A stretch of 64,000 nucleotides of DNA from Kibdelosporangium sp. MJ126-NF4 (GTDB lineage: Bacteria; Actinomycetota; Actinomycetes; Mycobacteriales; Pseudonocardiaceae): NCBI RefSeq assembly GCF_000826545.1, contig NZ_CDME01000015.1, positions 706,694-770,693 of the forward strand. Reading direction: 5' to 3'. Each line of letters begins with the position of its first letter. Position 1 is the stretch's first letter. The position numbers and the translations under genes were made by a program. Of the stretch, positions 1 through 9,107 are shown piece by piece. Below the pieces are notes generated by a model that did not search any database, was not told where the DNA came from, and worked only from the letters and a program-made list of their open reading frames with translations.

Positions 1-1
1 A

Positions 2-67
2 CATGCCCAGGAAGAGGACGAGGACGTGTTCACGTTCGATCCGTCGTCGCTGCGCAGCGACCGGTGA
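2..67 (+). CDS. 3' end of an unidentified protein (truncated by window edge)
   Basis: Only the last 21 codons are present, reading in frame from base 2 to a TGA at 65-67. The fragment is acidic (EEDEDV) and ends in TFDPSSLRSDR. It is followed after 100 bases by the Rv3311-like gene on the same strand. Too little sequence remains to assign a family; codon use (mostly G or C in third position) is consistent with a real coding end. Confidence 0.5.
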   Translation, partial: HAQEEDEDVFTFDPSSLRSDR

Positions 68-167
68 TCGACGGACTTGGCAAAACCCGTAGGCTGCCCG
101 CGTCCGGTGTGCCCACAATCGCACCGGCGGGATCGACTGGGATCGTGCAGGAGAAGGCGGAGGGCCA

Positions 168-1418
168 ATGGCTCAGGACATCGTCCCGATCGAGCTCGGG
201 CTGCCACAGGGCGACGTCGTCACCCTCTGGGCACCGCGCTGGCGGGAGGAAGGCGAGGACTGGGAGGCGTTCCTCGGCGACGAGGAAGACCTGTACGGGT
301 TCCCAGACGCAGCCCACCTCGCGGCGTTCGTTCGGACAGCGGAGGAACACGACCTGATCGACCACCCCGCGTGGCCGGTCGTGCCCAAGCTGACTGTCGG
401 CGAACTGCTACCGGACGAGGAGCACCAGTACGACCTGGTGGGCGTTCCCGAGCTGGCCGCGCAGGAACCGGACACCTGGACGCTGGACGAGCTCGCCGGG
501 ATCGTGGCGATCGTGCGTTCGCTCGCCGACGTGTGCGAACTCGACGTGGTCAACGAGGTCCTGTCCGCCGCCGAGGGCTTCGACGTGCTCGACCAGGGCA
601 CCCTGGCGTTCACCGGCCGCGACGGCGAGCGCCGCTGGACCGAACTGGCCGAGACGATCGTCGAGCGCTGGGACGAGGTGCTCGACGCCATCGACGAGGT
701 CGTCGCCGCCCCTGACGTGGACGAGGCCGTGCTCGCCGTGGCGGCCGAGGAACTGGCCAAGGTCCAGGCCGAGGCCGAGGCGGCCGAAGCCGAGGACGCG
801 GACGTCGAAGAGGACGAGGACACCGAGGCCGACGACGCGGACGAGGACGTCGAGCCGGAGCCGGTCGGCTTCTGGGGCGAGGTCGGCATCGACCCGATCA
901 AGATCGTCACCGACGGGTCCGAGTACTACACCCTGCGCTGCTACCTCGACGACGAGCCGATCTTCCTCGGCACCGAGGGCAAGGTCGACGTCTTCGGCTC
1001 GCCGAGGGCGCTCAGCCGCTTCATCGCGTCGGGTGAGATCGGCGACAACGACATCGCCGAGGTCTCCACCTGGGAGGACGTCGTCACCAAGGCGACGGAC
1101 GGCACGCTGGAGATCGAGGTCGGCGAGGAGAACACCTACGTTCTGCAGGGCCTGGCCGACGACCTGGCCGAAGGCCCGAACTCGATCGACCCGACCCAGT
1201 TGGACCTCGCGGTCGAACTGCTCCAGGACACGGCGGACTGGGCAGGCGACGAGACCATCAGGGAGGCGCTCAAGGACTCCGAGCCCCTCGGCTGGCTGAT
1301 CTCCTTCGTGCTGCAGCCGGACCCGACGCGGCTCGTGCCGAGCGCGCCGTTCGACGCGGAGGTCGAGTCCTGGCAGAAGCTGGTCAACAGCTTCGAGGAC
1401 CGTCTCGAATCACACTGA
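168..1418 (+). CDS. Conserved actinobacterial acidic protein, Rv3311-like
   Basis: This 416-residue soluble protein starts MAQDIVPIELGLPQGD, closely resembling the N terminus of M. tuberculosis Rv3311 as I recall it; the family has no established function. The N-terminal half (about residues 1-200) and C-terminal half (about 240-416) are separated by a very acidic low-complexity linker (about 200-245) made of Glu, Asp and Ala. There is no signal peptide or membrane segment. The ATG at 168 follows a purine-rich GCGGAGGG sequence. As in mycobacteria it lies next to adenosine deaminase, here convergent to it, with stem-loops between the two. Some databases call relatives 'primosomal protein', but nothing in the sequence supports that. 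Confidence 0.85.
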   Translation: MAQDIVPIELGLPQGDVVTLWAPRWREEGEDWEAFLGDEEDLYGFPDAAHLAAFVRTAEEHDLIDHPAWPVVPKLTVGELLPDEEHQYDLVGVPELAAQEPDTWTLDELAGIVAIVRSLADVCELDVVNEVLSAAEGFDVLDQGTLAFTGRDGERRWTELAETIVERWDEVLDAIDEVVAAPDVDEAVLAVAAEELAKVQAEAEAAEAEDADVEEDEDTEADDADEDVEPEPVGFWGEVGIDPIKIVTDGSEYYTLRCYLDDEPIFLGTEGKVDVFGSPRALSRFIASGEIGDNDIAEVSTWEDVVTKATDGTLEIEVGEENTYVLQGLADDLAEGPNSIDPTQLDLAVELLQDTADWAGDETIREALKDSEPLGWLISFVLQPDPTRLVPSAPFDAEVESWQKLVNSFEDRLESH

Positions 1419-1427
1419 GTCTTCTGT

Positions 1428-1556
1428 GCAACGAAGGCCACCTTCGGTGCGGCACACGCACCCAAGGTGGCCTTCGTTGCATCCCACGCACCCGGGCTCT
1501 CCCGCAACAAAGGCCACCTTGGGTGCGCTCGGCGCACCGAATGTGGCCTTCGTTGC
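1428..1556. terminator. Two tandem stem-loops between convergent genes (dispersed palindromic repeat)
   Basis: Two consecutive hairpins lie between the Rv3311-like gene and add. Arms 1428-1450 and 1458-1480 are 23 nt with a single mismatch. Arms 1504-1526 and 1534-1556 are 23 nt with three mismatches. Each arm is a version of a unit containing GGCCACCTTCGGTGC. The same unit recurs at 28637-28719, so this is a dispersed repeat as well as a likely bidirectional terminator. There is no U-tract. Confidence 0.7.
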
Positions 1557-1577
1557 ATTTCCGGCGCGTGGGTCGGG

Positions 1578-2690
1578 TCAGCGCTCGGAGGGGTGCTGGT
1601 CGCCCTCGGTGAGCAGGGCCGCGTAGCCGGGCTTGATCACCTTGTTGATCAGGTCGAGCCGATCGTCGAAGCCGATGAACGCCGACTTCATCGCGTTCAC
1701 CGTGAACCACCGGAGGTCGGCCCAGCCGTAGCCGAACGTCTCGACCAGCGCGGCCATCTCGCTGGACACGGTGCAGCCGCTCATCAGCCGGTTGTCCGTG
1801 TTCACCGTCACACGGAACCGCAGCTTGGTCAGCAGGCCGATGGGGTGCTCGGCGATCGACGGCGCCGCGCCGGTCTGGACGTTCGACGACGGGCACATCT
1901 CCAGCGGGATCCGCCGGTCGCGCACGTAGCTGGCCAGCCTGCCGAGGTGCGCCGTGCCATCGGGATCGACCTTGATGTCGTCGACGATCCGCACGCCGTG
2001 CCCGAGCCGCTCGGCGCCGCAGTGCTGGATCGCCTCCCAGATCGAGGGCAGGCCGAACGACTCACCGGCGTGGATCGTGAAATGTGAGTTCTGCTGACGC
2101 AAATACTCGAAGGCGTCCAGGTTGCGGGTTGGCGGGAACCCGGCTTCCGGACCGGCGATGTCGAAGCCGACCACGCCGTGGTCGCGGTAGCGCACGGCCA
2201 GTTCCGCGATCTCCGCCGAGCGGGCGTTCTGGCGCATCGCGCACAGCAACGTGCCGATCCTGATCTTGCCGCCGGACGCGCGCTCGCCCTCCCGGAAGCC
2301 CGCCTCGACCGCCTGGACGATCGCGTCGAGGCTCAGTCCCTTCTCGGTGAACAGCTCGGGCGCGTAGCGCACCTCCGCATAGACCACGCCGTCGTCAGCC
2401 AGGTCCTGTGCGCATTCGGATGCCACCCGAACGAGGGCTTCCTCACTCTGCATCACCCCGCACGTGTGCGCGAAAGTCTCCAGATAACGCTCGAGCGTGC
2501 CCGCGTTCGCCGCCTCGGTGAACCACTGCCCGAGCTCGGCCTCGTCGGTCGTCGGAAGATCGACATAGCCTGACGCGTCGGCGAGTTCGATCACCGTGCT
2601 CGGCCGCAGGCCCCCGTCGAGATGGTCGTGCAGCAACACTTTGGGGGCACGTCTGATCGCATCGGCGGTCACCGGGTTCGGGTTCGACAT
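1578..2690 (-). CDS. add: Adenosine deaminase
   Basis: Hydrolyses adenosine and deoxyadenosine to inosine and deoxyinosine in the cytosol for purine salvage. The 370 residues match the usual bacterial Add length. Visible family motifs are the metal-binding HDHLDGG near the N terminus (about residues 21-27), the IHAGE block (about residue 205), GHG, and the late catalytic metal-binding segment VNTDN. It starts ATG at 2690, [17 protein letters not shown], aligning with known Add N termini. It sits with deoA, cdd and a BMP-type nucleoside importer in the same 16 kb, a coherent nucleoside-salvage neighbourhood. Its 3' end faces the Rv3311-like gene across the paired stem-loops. Confidence 0.96.
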   Translation of the reverse strand: MSNPNPVTADAIRRAPKVLLHDHLDGGLRPSTVIELADASGYVDLPTTDEAELGQWFTEAANAGTLERYLETFAHTCGVMQSEEALVRVASECAQDLADDGVVYAEVRYAPELFTEKGLSLDAIVQAVEAGFREGERASGGKIRIGTLLCAMRQNARSAEIAELAVRYRDHGVVGFDIAGPEAGFPPTRNLDAFEYLRQQNSHFTIHAGESFGLPSIWEAIQHCGAERLGHGVRIVDDIKVDPDGTAHLGRLASYVRDRRIPLEMCPSSNVQTGAAPSIAEHPIGLLTKLRFRVTVNTDNRLMSGCTVSSEMAALVETFGYGWADLRWFTVNAMKSAFIGFDDRLDLINKVIKPGYAALLTEGDQHPSER

Positions 2691-2839
2691 GCCAGTACGT
2701 TACCCGCACCCTGCGTCACCCGATCGTGTCCAACCGTGCCCACGTACTGTGTCCATTCGGTCATCGCCCGCAACGGGCGCCGTACCGCCAAACGGCCTAA
2801 TTGGCCTAGATCAACTAACACGAAACTAACGGGTGGTGT

Positions 2840-4210
2840 ATGGACGCGTTTTGGGACTGGCTAGGCTCCCCAGCGTCTCCCCTCCCCAGGACGAAGGTCA
2901 CCTCCGTGAACGAGAACAACAACGCCACGGTGTCGTTCGACCGGATGCGCAACATGCTGACGCGCGCGGCCGAGATCCGTGAGAGCGAACAGCAGCAGGT
3001 GTTCGACGCACTGGACGAGATCCACGCGCGGCTGACGCCGCTGGACTCGCTCGGTTCGGTGCGCAAGCGGTTGTCCGAACTACCGGACCGCACCGAGGTC
3101 GGCGTGATCGCCGAGCGCCTGGACGAGGCGATGGCGAAGCTCGAGGGCCAGGACACGGCCATCGCCAGCCTTACGCGTGCGGTCGAGTCGATCGTCGACA
3201 AACTGGCAACCCCCTTCGCACAGCTCGACGGCCGCCTCGACGGCGTCGTCGGCAAGATGGAGGGCGTCGTCGGCCGAATGGACGGTCTCGAGGACAAGCT
3301 GTCGAACATCCACCGGCGAATCGACTCCCTCGACGGGCACCTCGACAAGCAGGACGTCCGGATCGACACCCTGCCCGGCCAGATCCACGTGCCGGTCAAG
3401 GAACGCGTCGACATCCTCGAAACCGCACTGCGCGGCCGCCTCGACGAGGTCGACGAGGGAGTGCACGAGCACCTCGACGGCACGAAGGACGCGCTGCACC
3501 GGCACGTCACCGACGTCAACGACGCGCTCACGCACAAGCTCGACGAAACCCGCGACTCGGTCAACACCACCCGCGACAAGCTCACCTCCGCAGTGTCCGA
3601 CTCCCGCGAAGCAATCAGCTCCGCGGTCGCCGACACCCGCGACGAGCTGGGCTCATCCGTGGCGGACTCGCGTGAGGCGCTGGTCAGCTCGCTGAGCGAC
3701 GCCCGCACCGGCATCAGCCACTCCCTGGACGAAGCCCGCACCGCACTGAACGCGGCGCTGGACGAGACCAAGGAGACAATGGACGCCAGCGACCGGCTCG
3801 AAGCCCTCGCCCAGCGCCTGGAGCAAGCGCTAGGCCGCCTAGACGACATGGCAACCAGGCTGGACACAGTCGAGGACGGCTTCGCCGCCCGCCTCGGAGA
3901 ACTGGGCGGCACCCTGGAGCAGAGCCTCACCAAGGTCCAGGGCACCCTGGCAGCCCAGCCGGACACCACGGTAGTGACGTCACTGGTGAAGAAGAGCAAC
4001 GAAGAGACCGAACGCCGAATCGGCGGTCACCTCGACGAAGCAATGGCAACCTTCGCGGAACTGATGATGGGAGGAGGCCCCTCAATACCAGCGGCCCCAC
4101 CATCAACCCTGCCCCGCCAACAGCGCCGCGCCCGTGGCAGCAAAAAGGTGAACGGCGAAAAACCCCGCATGGAAGAGCTCGAAGAAGCCGACACCGGCGA
4201 CGACAGCTGA
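2840..4210 (+). CDS. Long coiled-coil, apolipoprotein-like repeat protein
   Basis: A 456-residue protein of unknown function, almost entirely amphipathic helix. From about residue 60 to 370 it has degenerate repeats such as LDGRLDGVVGKMEG and SVADSREALVSSLSDAR, spaced in multiples of 11, as in apolipoprotein-like or tropomyosin-like coiled coils. The C-terminal 70 residues are Pro/Ser-rich then basic and acidic. No signal peptide or membrane segment is seen. The ATG at 2840 has GGTGG upstream. A GTG at 2906 (VNENNNATVSFDRMRN) has GACGAAGG 8 nt upstream and a TAGGCT -10-like hexamer before it, so the true start may be 22 codons later. A perfect terminator follows at 4222. Confidence 0.8.
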   Translation: MDAFWDWLGSPASPLPRTKVTSVNENNNATVSFDRMRNMLTRAAEIRESEQQQVFDALDEIHARLTPLDSLGSVRKRLSELPDRTEVGVIAERLDEAMAKLEGQDTAIASLTRAVESIVDKLATPFAQLDGRLDGVVGKMEGVVGRMDGLEDKLSNIHRRIDSLDGHLDKQDVRIDTLPGQIHVPVKERVDILETALRGRLDEVDEGVHEHLDGTKDALHRHVTDVNDALTHKLDETRDSVNTTRDKLTSAVSDSREAISSAVADTRDELGSSVADSREALVSSLSDARTGISHSLDEARTALNAALDETKETMDASDRLEALAQRLEQALGRLDDMATRLDTVEDGFAARLGELGGTLEQSLTKVQGTLAAQPDTTVVTSLVKKSNEETERRIGGHLDEAMATFAELMMGGGPSIPAAPPSTLPRQQRRARGSKKVNGEKPRMEELEEADTGDDS

Positions 4211-4221
4211 TAAGAACTCGT

Positions 4222-4255
4222 AAAAACGCCCCCGACACAGACCGGGGGCGTTTTT
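4222..4255 (+). terminator. Rho-independent terminator of the coiled-coil gene
   Basis: Perfect inverted repeat: AAAAACGCCCCCG at 4222-4234 pairs with CGGGGGCGTTTTT at 4243-4255 across an 8-nt loop, ending in five Ts. It begins 12 nt after the stop codon of the upstream gene. The A-run on the 5' side lets it also work on the opposite strand. Confidence 0.92.
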
Positions 4256-4337
4256 CGTGTCCAGCACCAGGCGAGGTGAAGACTGCCTTGGAGCGCAAGG
4301 GCAAGGTTTCATCAGTCGGTCAGTCGCCCAGTCCACG

Positions 4338-4760
4338 GTGACTCGCGCGCAAGTGCAGACAGCAGCGGTACTGGTGGCCCACGCACAAGTGCAGTCGGAG
4401 GTGCTGGTGGCCCGCGCGCAAGTAGACAGCGGCGCTGGTGGCTCGCGCGTACGCGTGGCCAGGGGGTGCTGGTGGCCTGCGCGCAAGCGCGGAGGTGGTC
4501 TTCGGGTGTGTTCCCTTCCGTATGGCCTGGGCGCAGCCAAACCACGACGGGTCAGGAGGTCGGCCTACCCAAACCGACCCGCAGCGCGGGCGATACCGAC
4601 CTCTTGACCCGTTGTGGTTTCCTCCGGCAGGCCATACGGAAGGGAACACACCCGCCACCACCCGACCCACAAAAACACTAGAACGATGAGCCAGCGGCCA
4701 GAGATCCTGTGTTCCCCTTTTGGCGGCCTGCCTCCCGGCGAGGGACTGCTTGTCAAGCCG
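4338..4760 (+). repeat. Composite structured repeat, copy A (subfamily 1)
   Basis: Non-coding element in three parts. (1) At 4338-4500 there are degenerate tandem units with a CTGGTGGCCCGCGCGCAAG core. (2) At 4504-4653 there is a bipartite hairpin. Its outer arms 4504-4529 and 4628-4653 pair perfectly over 26 bp. Its inner arms 4539-4563 and 4596-4620 pair over 25 positions with two exceptions, both G.U. The apical CCCGC-AGC-GCGGG closes it. (3) A 3' module at 4700-4745 contains TTTTGGCGGCCTGCC. Copy E is its closest relative, including the tandem array. The exact 10-mer GTCCAGCACC occurs on both sides (4259-4268 and 4793-4802), possibly a target duplication. The short reading frames inside are not consistent between copies. 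Confidence 0.85.
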
Positions 4761-4814
4761 AGAAACATCCCGAAAGCCAAAAGAGAATCACCGTCCAGCA
4801 CCGGAAGTTCCGTC

Positions 4815-6092
4815 TCAGCGAACCGTATCGATCAACAAAGTCTGCCCCCGAGAAGCCTCCCCAATGGTGTAAACACCCCGCAACGCCTCCAAAGCAGCAG
4901 GAACAGCGTCAGGCGTATCGGTACGCAACTCCAAAATCGGATCGCCCTGCGAAACCCGGTCACCAGGCTTGGCAAGACAGACAACGCCAGCAGCGTGCTG
5001 AACGGCATCCTCCTTGCGAGCGCGTCCAGCCCCCAGCCGCCAAGCGGCAACACCAACCCCGTAGGCATCCAAGCCCACCAGCACACCAGTCTCCCCAGCA
5101 GTCACGACGTGCGTGTGCGAAGCCTGAGGCAGAGCGGCCTCGGGATCGCCGCCCTGAGCGCTGATCATCCGGCACCAAGTCTCGTACGCACCACCCCGAG
5201 CCAGCACCTCCCCGGGATCCGTATCGATTCCGGCCAGTGCCAGCATCTCCCTGGCAAGCGCGACTGTCAGATCAATCACATCCTGCGGACCGCCACCCTT
5301 GAGGACCTCAATCGACTCCTCAACCTCCACGGAGTTACCGACCGCACGCCCGAGCGGCACGGACATGTCGGTCAACAGCGCGGTGACCTTGCGGCCATGC
5401 TGCTTGCCGATCCCAACAAGAGCCTCAGCCAACGCCCGTGCGTCGTCGAGGTTCTTCATGAACGCACCGGAACCCACCTTCACATCCAGCACGAGCGCCT
5501 CGGCGCCTTCGGCGATCTTCTTGCTCATGATCGAGCTGGCGATCAGCGGAATCGACTCAACCGTGGAAGTGACATCACGCAAGGCGTAGAGCTTCCTGTC
5601 AGCAGGCGCCAAACCCTCGGTCGCCGCGCAGACAACCGCGCCGACCTCGGCCAACTGCCGAGTGATCTCGTCAGTGGACAACTGGGCGCGCCACCCCGGA
5701 ATCGACTCGAGCTTGTCGAGCGTGCCACCGGTGTGGCCAAGACCACGCCCGGACAGCTGCGGCACGGCGGCGCCGCACGCGGCCACCAGCGGCGCGAGCG
5801 GCAGGGTGATCTTGTCACCGACGCCGCCGGTCGAGTGCTTGTCCACCGTCGGCCGGTCGACGCGGAGGTCGAGGCGCTCCCCCGAGTCAATCATCGCCTG
5901 GGTCAGCCGCGCGGCCTCGGCGGTGTCCATCCCGTTGAGGAAGATCGCCATCGCCAACGCGGACATCTGCTCGTCGGCGACCACACCTCGGGTGTACGCG
6001 TCCACCACCCAGTCGATCTGGTCGTCGCTCAGGCGGTGGCCGTCCCGCTTGGCCCGTATAACGTCCACAGCGGACAGTCGTTCTCGGCTCAT
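4815..6092 (-). CDS. deoA: Thymidine phosphorylase
   Basis: Phosphorolyses thymidine and deoxyuridine to the base plus deoxyribose 1-phosphate. The DeoA signature is clear: VIRAKRDG near the N terminus, then DKHSTGGVGDK (about residue 85) and SGRGLGHTGGTLDKLES (about residue 115), followed by the pyrimidine-phosphorylase C-terminal domain. The length of about 425 residues is normal. I place the start at the ATG at 6092 (MSRERLSAVDVIRAK), which fits family alignments. An upstream in-frame ATG at 6104 overlaps the stop of the response-regulator gene (TAATG), so translation is probably coupled to it. The last codons run close to repeat copy A, leaving little room for a separate terminator. Confidence 0.95.
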   Translation of the reverse strand: MSRERLSAVDVIRAKRDGHRLSDDQIDWVVDAYTRGVVADEQMSALAMAIFLNGMDTAEAARLTQAMIDSGERLDLRVDRPTVDKHSTGGVGDKITLPLAPLVAACGAAVPQLSGRGLGHTGGTLDKLESIPGWRAQLSTDEITRQLAEVGAVVCAATEGLAPADRKLYALRDVTSTVESIPLIASSIMSKKIAEGAEALVLDVKVGSGAFMKNLDDARALAEALVGIGKQHGRKVTALLTDMSVPLGRAVGNSVEVEESIEVLKGGGPQDVIDLTVALAREMLALAGIDTDPGEVLARGGAYETWCRMISAQGGDPEAALPQASHTHVVTAGETGVLVGLDAYGVGVAAWRLGAGRARKEDAVQHAAGVVCLAKPGDRVSQGDPILELRTDTPDAVPAALEALRGVYTIGEASRGQTLLIDTVR

Positions 6093-6103
6093 GACTGTCA
6101 ACA

Positions 6104-6757
6104 TTAGTGCTCAGGTGGGATGAGACCCGCTTCGTAGGCGATGATCGCTGCCTGTACTCGGTTGCGGACGTTGAGCTGCTTGAAGATCGTGCTGACGTAG
6201 ACCTTGACGGTGCCTTCGACGACGTGGATGTGCCCGGCGATCTCGGCGTTGGACATGCCGGTGCCGATCAGGCCGAGCACCTGCCGTTCCCGGTCGGTCA
6301 GCCCGGTGACCTGCTGAGTGGTGCGCAGGCGCGGACCACCGCCGGAGAGGTGGTCGACAACGCGCCGGGCGACCAGCGGCGACAGGTAGGCCGCACCGGC
6401 CGCGACCGCGCGCACGCCCGCGATGATCTCGTGCGGGTCACCGGTCTTGAGCACGAACCCGCTCGCGCCTTCGGTGAGCGCGCGGGAAACGTTGGCGTCG
6501 TCGGCGAACGTGGTGAGGATCAACGCGGCCGTTCCAGTGGCCAGCCGACGGATCTCGGCGGCGGCGTCGAGGCCGTTGAGTTCGGGCATCCGGATGTCGA
6601 GCACGGCGACGTCTGGTTGGTGCGCCAGCACCTGCTCGACCACGGCACGTCCGGTGCCCGCCTCGGCGACAACCTCGATATCGCCCGCCGAGGCGAGGAT
6701 CGTGCGCACGCCCATACGCACCACGGGCTCGTCGTCGGCGAGCACGACTCTGATCAC
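6104..6757 (-). CDS. NarL/LuxR-type response regulator
   Basis: A 217-residue two-domain regulator. Receiver domain at residues 1-120 has the acidic pair DDE near position 8, the phosphoacceptor Asp in VLDIRMPEL (about residue 54), and a Thr/Lys pair in LILTTF and VLKTG. The C-terminal LuxR helix-turn-helix (about 150-212) has LTDRERQVLGLIGTGMSNAEIA. It lies immediately downstream of its cognate kinase (9-nt gap) and its stop overlaps the upstream in-frame ATG of deoA. The arrangement PAP2-kinase-regulator-deoA suggests one transcript. Target genes cannot be read from the sequence. Confidence 0.93.
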   Translation of the reverse strand: MIRVVLADDEPVVRMGVRTILASAGDIEVVAEAGTGRAVVEQVLAHQPDVAVLDIRMPELNGLDAAAEIRRLATGTAALILTTFADDANVSRALTEGASGFVLKTGDPHEIIAGVRAVAAGAAYLSPLVARRVVDHLSGGGPRLRTTQQVTGLTDRERQVLGLIGTGMSNAEIAGHIHVVEGTVKVYVSTIFKQLNVRNRVQAAIIAYEAGLIPPEH

Positions 6758-6766
6758 CTCCGCATC

Positions 6767-8278
6767 CTAGGGACCACGCACCAGAAGGGCCTTGTCCACG
6801 AGGACACCGTCACGGAAGCACAGGCGGTACAGGTCCAGGCGGCGCTCGTCGAACGGGTTGGTGTGCGTGCTGTAGTGCCGACAGGTCGTGCCGTCCGCTG
6901 GGCGCGGACCGCCGCCGTCCGGGTCGTCGACCCTGGTCCTGTCCGGCAGCACTGCGGCGATGTCCGCCTCGGTCTGGCCGATACGCAGGCGTTCGTAGTC
7001 GGCTGGGCCCAGTGTCGAGGTGGCCGCGTCGAAGACGAGGTAGCCGAGCACGCTGAGCACGGCACCGGCGGAGATTCCGGCGGCGAGGAGAACAGTGCGC
7101 CGGGCGCTGTGCCGGACTCGTTGTTCGACGAGTTGCCGGAGCCGGGTGACACCCGGGTTGATCGTGGTGACCGGCTTGTCGGGCAGGTGGGCGGTGACCT
7201 CGTAGCCGCCGTCCGGCCGGGCACCGGCGTCGAACCGGCCACCGACGAGCGTGACGCGCTCGGCGAGGCCGAGCAGACCGTGGCCGCCACCGGCTGGGTC
7301 GGCGCGCTGCTGAGGCGGTTCGTTGGCGACGTTCAGCTGGATGCCGGTGGTCGCGCGTTGGAGGCGGACAGTGACGGGCGCGCCGGGCGCGTGCTTGATC
7401 GCGTTGGTGATCGCTTCGGTGACTACGCGGTGCACGGTGCGCGCGATCACTGCATCGGGCTGCCCAACTCCGTCCGCGACCAACTCGATGACCACCCCGG
7501 ATCTGCGTGCGCGGTCGACGACCTCCGTGACGGATTCGATGGCTTCGTCCTCCTCGGCACGCAACAACCGGACGGCGTCCGCCAACCGCTCGGCTGCGGC
7601 GGTCACGCTCGCGCGCGCTGTCCGGGCCGCCTCGCGCTGTTCCGCCGGAAGGCTGGGCGAGACTTCGAGCGCGCCGACGCACAACGCTGCCTGTGCGAGT
7701 TCGTGTCCGACCAGGTCGTGCATTTCGGCGGCGAGCCGCGCTCGTTCACGAGCACGTGCCTGCTCGGCCTCACGTTCCCACAACTCGGCACGATCCCAGC
7801 CCGCCTGGATCATCTCGGCATAGCGGCGGCGGTAGCGGCCAACCGACCATGGCACAGCAGCGAGCACAGCCGTCCCCGCCGCAGCCGCGATGGACGTGTC
7901 CACACCGCCCGTCACCGCGACGCCACCGACAACCGCGAAGCCGACGGCGATAGCGAGCACCACAACACCCTGATGACCATCCGACGCATGCCTACCGGCC
8001 AGGTAGCTGACCGCGACGAGTCCACATGCGAGGACAACGGTGCTCAGAGTGCTGTCCACCGCCGCCCGGGAAAGGAACGAGACCTGCCACGCGGCGACGA
8101 TCAAGGTGAGCGCGACGACAGGCCTGATCCGCGCCAACCCCACACCCACCGCGAGTACACCGAGGTACGCCACGACCTCCCACACGGTCAGCCGGGCCGG
8201 ACGCGAGGTCAACGCGGCCCACACCACTGGCAGGGCCGTCAGAACCCACAGGCTTGTCGCACGCACACCAGGCATCAT
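6767..8278 (-). CDS. NarL-family sensor histidine kinase with extra C-terminal membrane and extracytoplasmic domain
   Basis: About 503 residues. N-terminal multi-helix membrane domain (about residues 1-130), then a HisKA_3 dimerisation domain with the phosphorylated His in AEMHDLVGHELAQ, then an HATPase domain ending in GGHGLLGLAERV. Unusually the chain continues about 120 residues. A transmembrane helix (TVLLAAGISAGAVLSVLGYL) leads to a segment YERLRIGQTEADIAAVLPD with two cysteines, resembling small BamE/SmpA-like folds, which would sit outside the cell. I chose the ATG pair at 8275-8278, preceded by GGGAG; the frame stays open to 8329, overlapping the upstream PAP2 gene. Probable envelope-stress or phosphate-lipid sensor, by context only. 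Confidence 0.88.
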   Translation of the reverse strand: MMPGVRATSLWVLTALPVVWAALTSRPARLTVWEVVAYLGVLAVGVGLARIRPVVALTLIVAAWQVSFLSRAAVDSTLSTVVLACGLVAVSYLAGRHASDGHQGVVVLAIAVGFAVVGGVAVTGGVDTSIAAAAGTAVLAAVPWSVGRYRRRYAEMIQAGWDRAELWEREAEQARARERARLAAEMHDLVGHELAQAALCVGALEVSPSLPAEQREAARTARASVTAAAERLADAVRLLRAEEDEAIESVTEVVDRARRSGVVIELVADGVGQPDAVIARTVHRVVTEAITNAIKHAPGAPVTVRLQRATTGIQLNVANEPPQQRADPAGGGHGLLGLAERVTLVGGRFDAGARPDGGYEVTAHLPDKPVTTINPGVTRLRQLVEQRVRHSARRTVLLAAGISAGAVLSVLGYLVFDAATSTLGPADYERLRIGQTEADIAAVLPDRTRVDDPDGGGPRPADGTTCRHYSTHTNPFDERRLDLYRLCFRDGVLVDKALLVRGP

Positions 8279-8288
8279 CTCCCGTGAC

Positions 8289-8936
8289 TCACCGACGCGC
8301 CCTGGGAAGCACGATTGTCGCTGCGTCATGCGCCACAGCCCCTAACAACAACGCGCCGACAGGCCATGTACGCACCCGCGCCACGACGGGAGTCGTCAGC
8401 CGCGCCAGCGGCCTGGCAACCATCGCAATTCCCGCGCCCAGCACCAAACCGGCCAACACATCGTGCGGATAGTGCACACCGACGAACACACGAGACAAAG
8501 CGGCCAGGATCGCCAATCCGACGCCGACAATCCCCACCGCCCGATTCACCAACAGAAGCCCCACAGCGGCAGCACCGGCGATCGTCGCGTGGTTGCTGGG
8601 AAACGACCAGTCACCGTACTCCGGACAAGCCACAACGGTGGCGACCTGCCCCAGCGCTCGACACGGACGGTCTTCCTGCCAGATGTTCTTGAGCAGCTCG
8701 CTCGTCAGATAAGCGACTACGGCAACCGCCGGCGCGACAATGGCCAACGCCATGCGGGAGTTGTTCTGGCGGCGCGCCCGCCACCAGAGCACGAGGAACA
8801 TCACCGCGAGCACTCCGATGATCGCTTCGGTCGCGAACGCGCCGACGGCTTGGACCAGTTCGGGACTGCCCGCTCCGGCACCCGCGATGTCCCGGTACCA
8901 GTCGGCACTGACGTCAGGAACGTCTCGTCTCCACAT
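8289..8936 (-). CDS. PAP2-family membrane phosphatase
   Basis: Membrane phosphatase of the PAP2/undecaprenyl-diphosphatase type with about six transmembrane helices. The three catalytic blocks are visible: KNIWQEDRP (K-x6-RP), PSNH (the PSGH block with Asn for Gly) and SRVFVGVHYPHD (SR-x5-H-x3-D). Likely substrates are lipid pyrophosphates such as undecaprenyl diphosphate, or phosphatidic acid. It is the first gene of a run with a two-component system, suggesting that the system senses or controls lipid-carrier status. The start is uncertain: ATG at 8936 (MWRRDVPD) or GTG at 8996, which adds 20 residues. Confidence 0.88.
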   Translation of the reverse strand: MWRRDVPDVSADWYRDIAGAGAGSPELVQAVGAFATEAIIGVLAVMFLVLWWRARRQNNSRMALAIVAPAVAVVAYLTSELLKNIWQEDRPCRALGQVATVVACPEYGDWSFPSNHATIAGAAAVGLLLVNRAVGIVGVGLAILAALSRVFVGVHYPHDVLAGLVLGAGIAMVARPLARLTTPVVARVRTWPVGALLLGAVAHDAATIVLPRARR

Positions 8937-9107
8937 GAGATCGACGCTAAAGCGATCACTTTCGCCGGGCCTCTGTCGAAAGCCACGACTCCGCACTGAC
9001 CTTCGACAGGTCCACAGACCTGCCGAACGGCACCGCGTCCCGGAATCGGCAACTTTCCTTGTCGATTCAGGGCTCCGTGTCGATCCTGGGCGTGGAGGTG
9101 GTCCGGG

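Noticed and set aside
4338..4500. CRISPR-like array
   Set aside because: Units are degenerate and adjacent with no unique equal-length spacers; there are no cas genes nearby.
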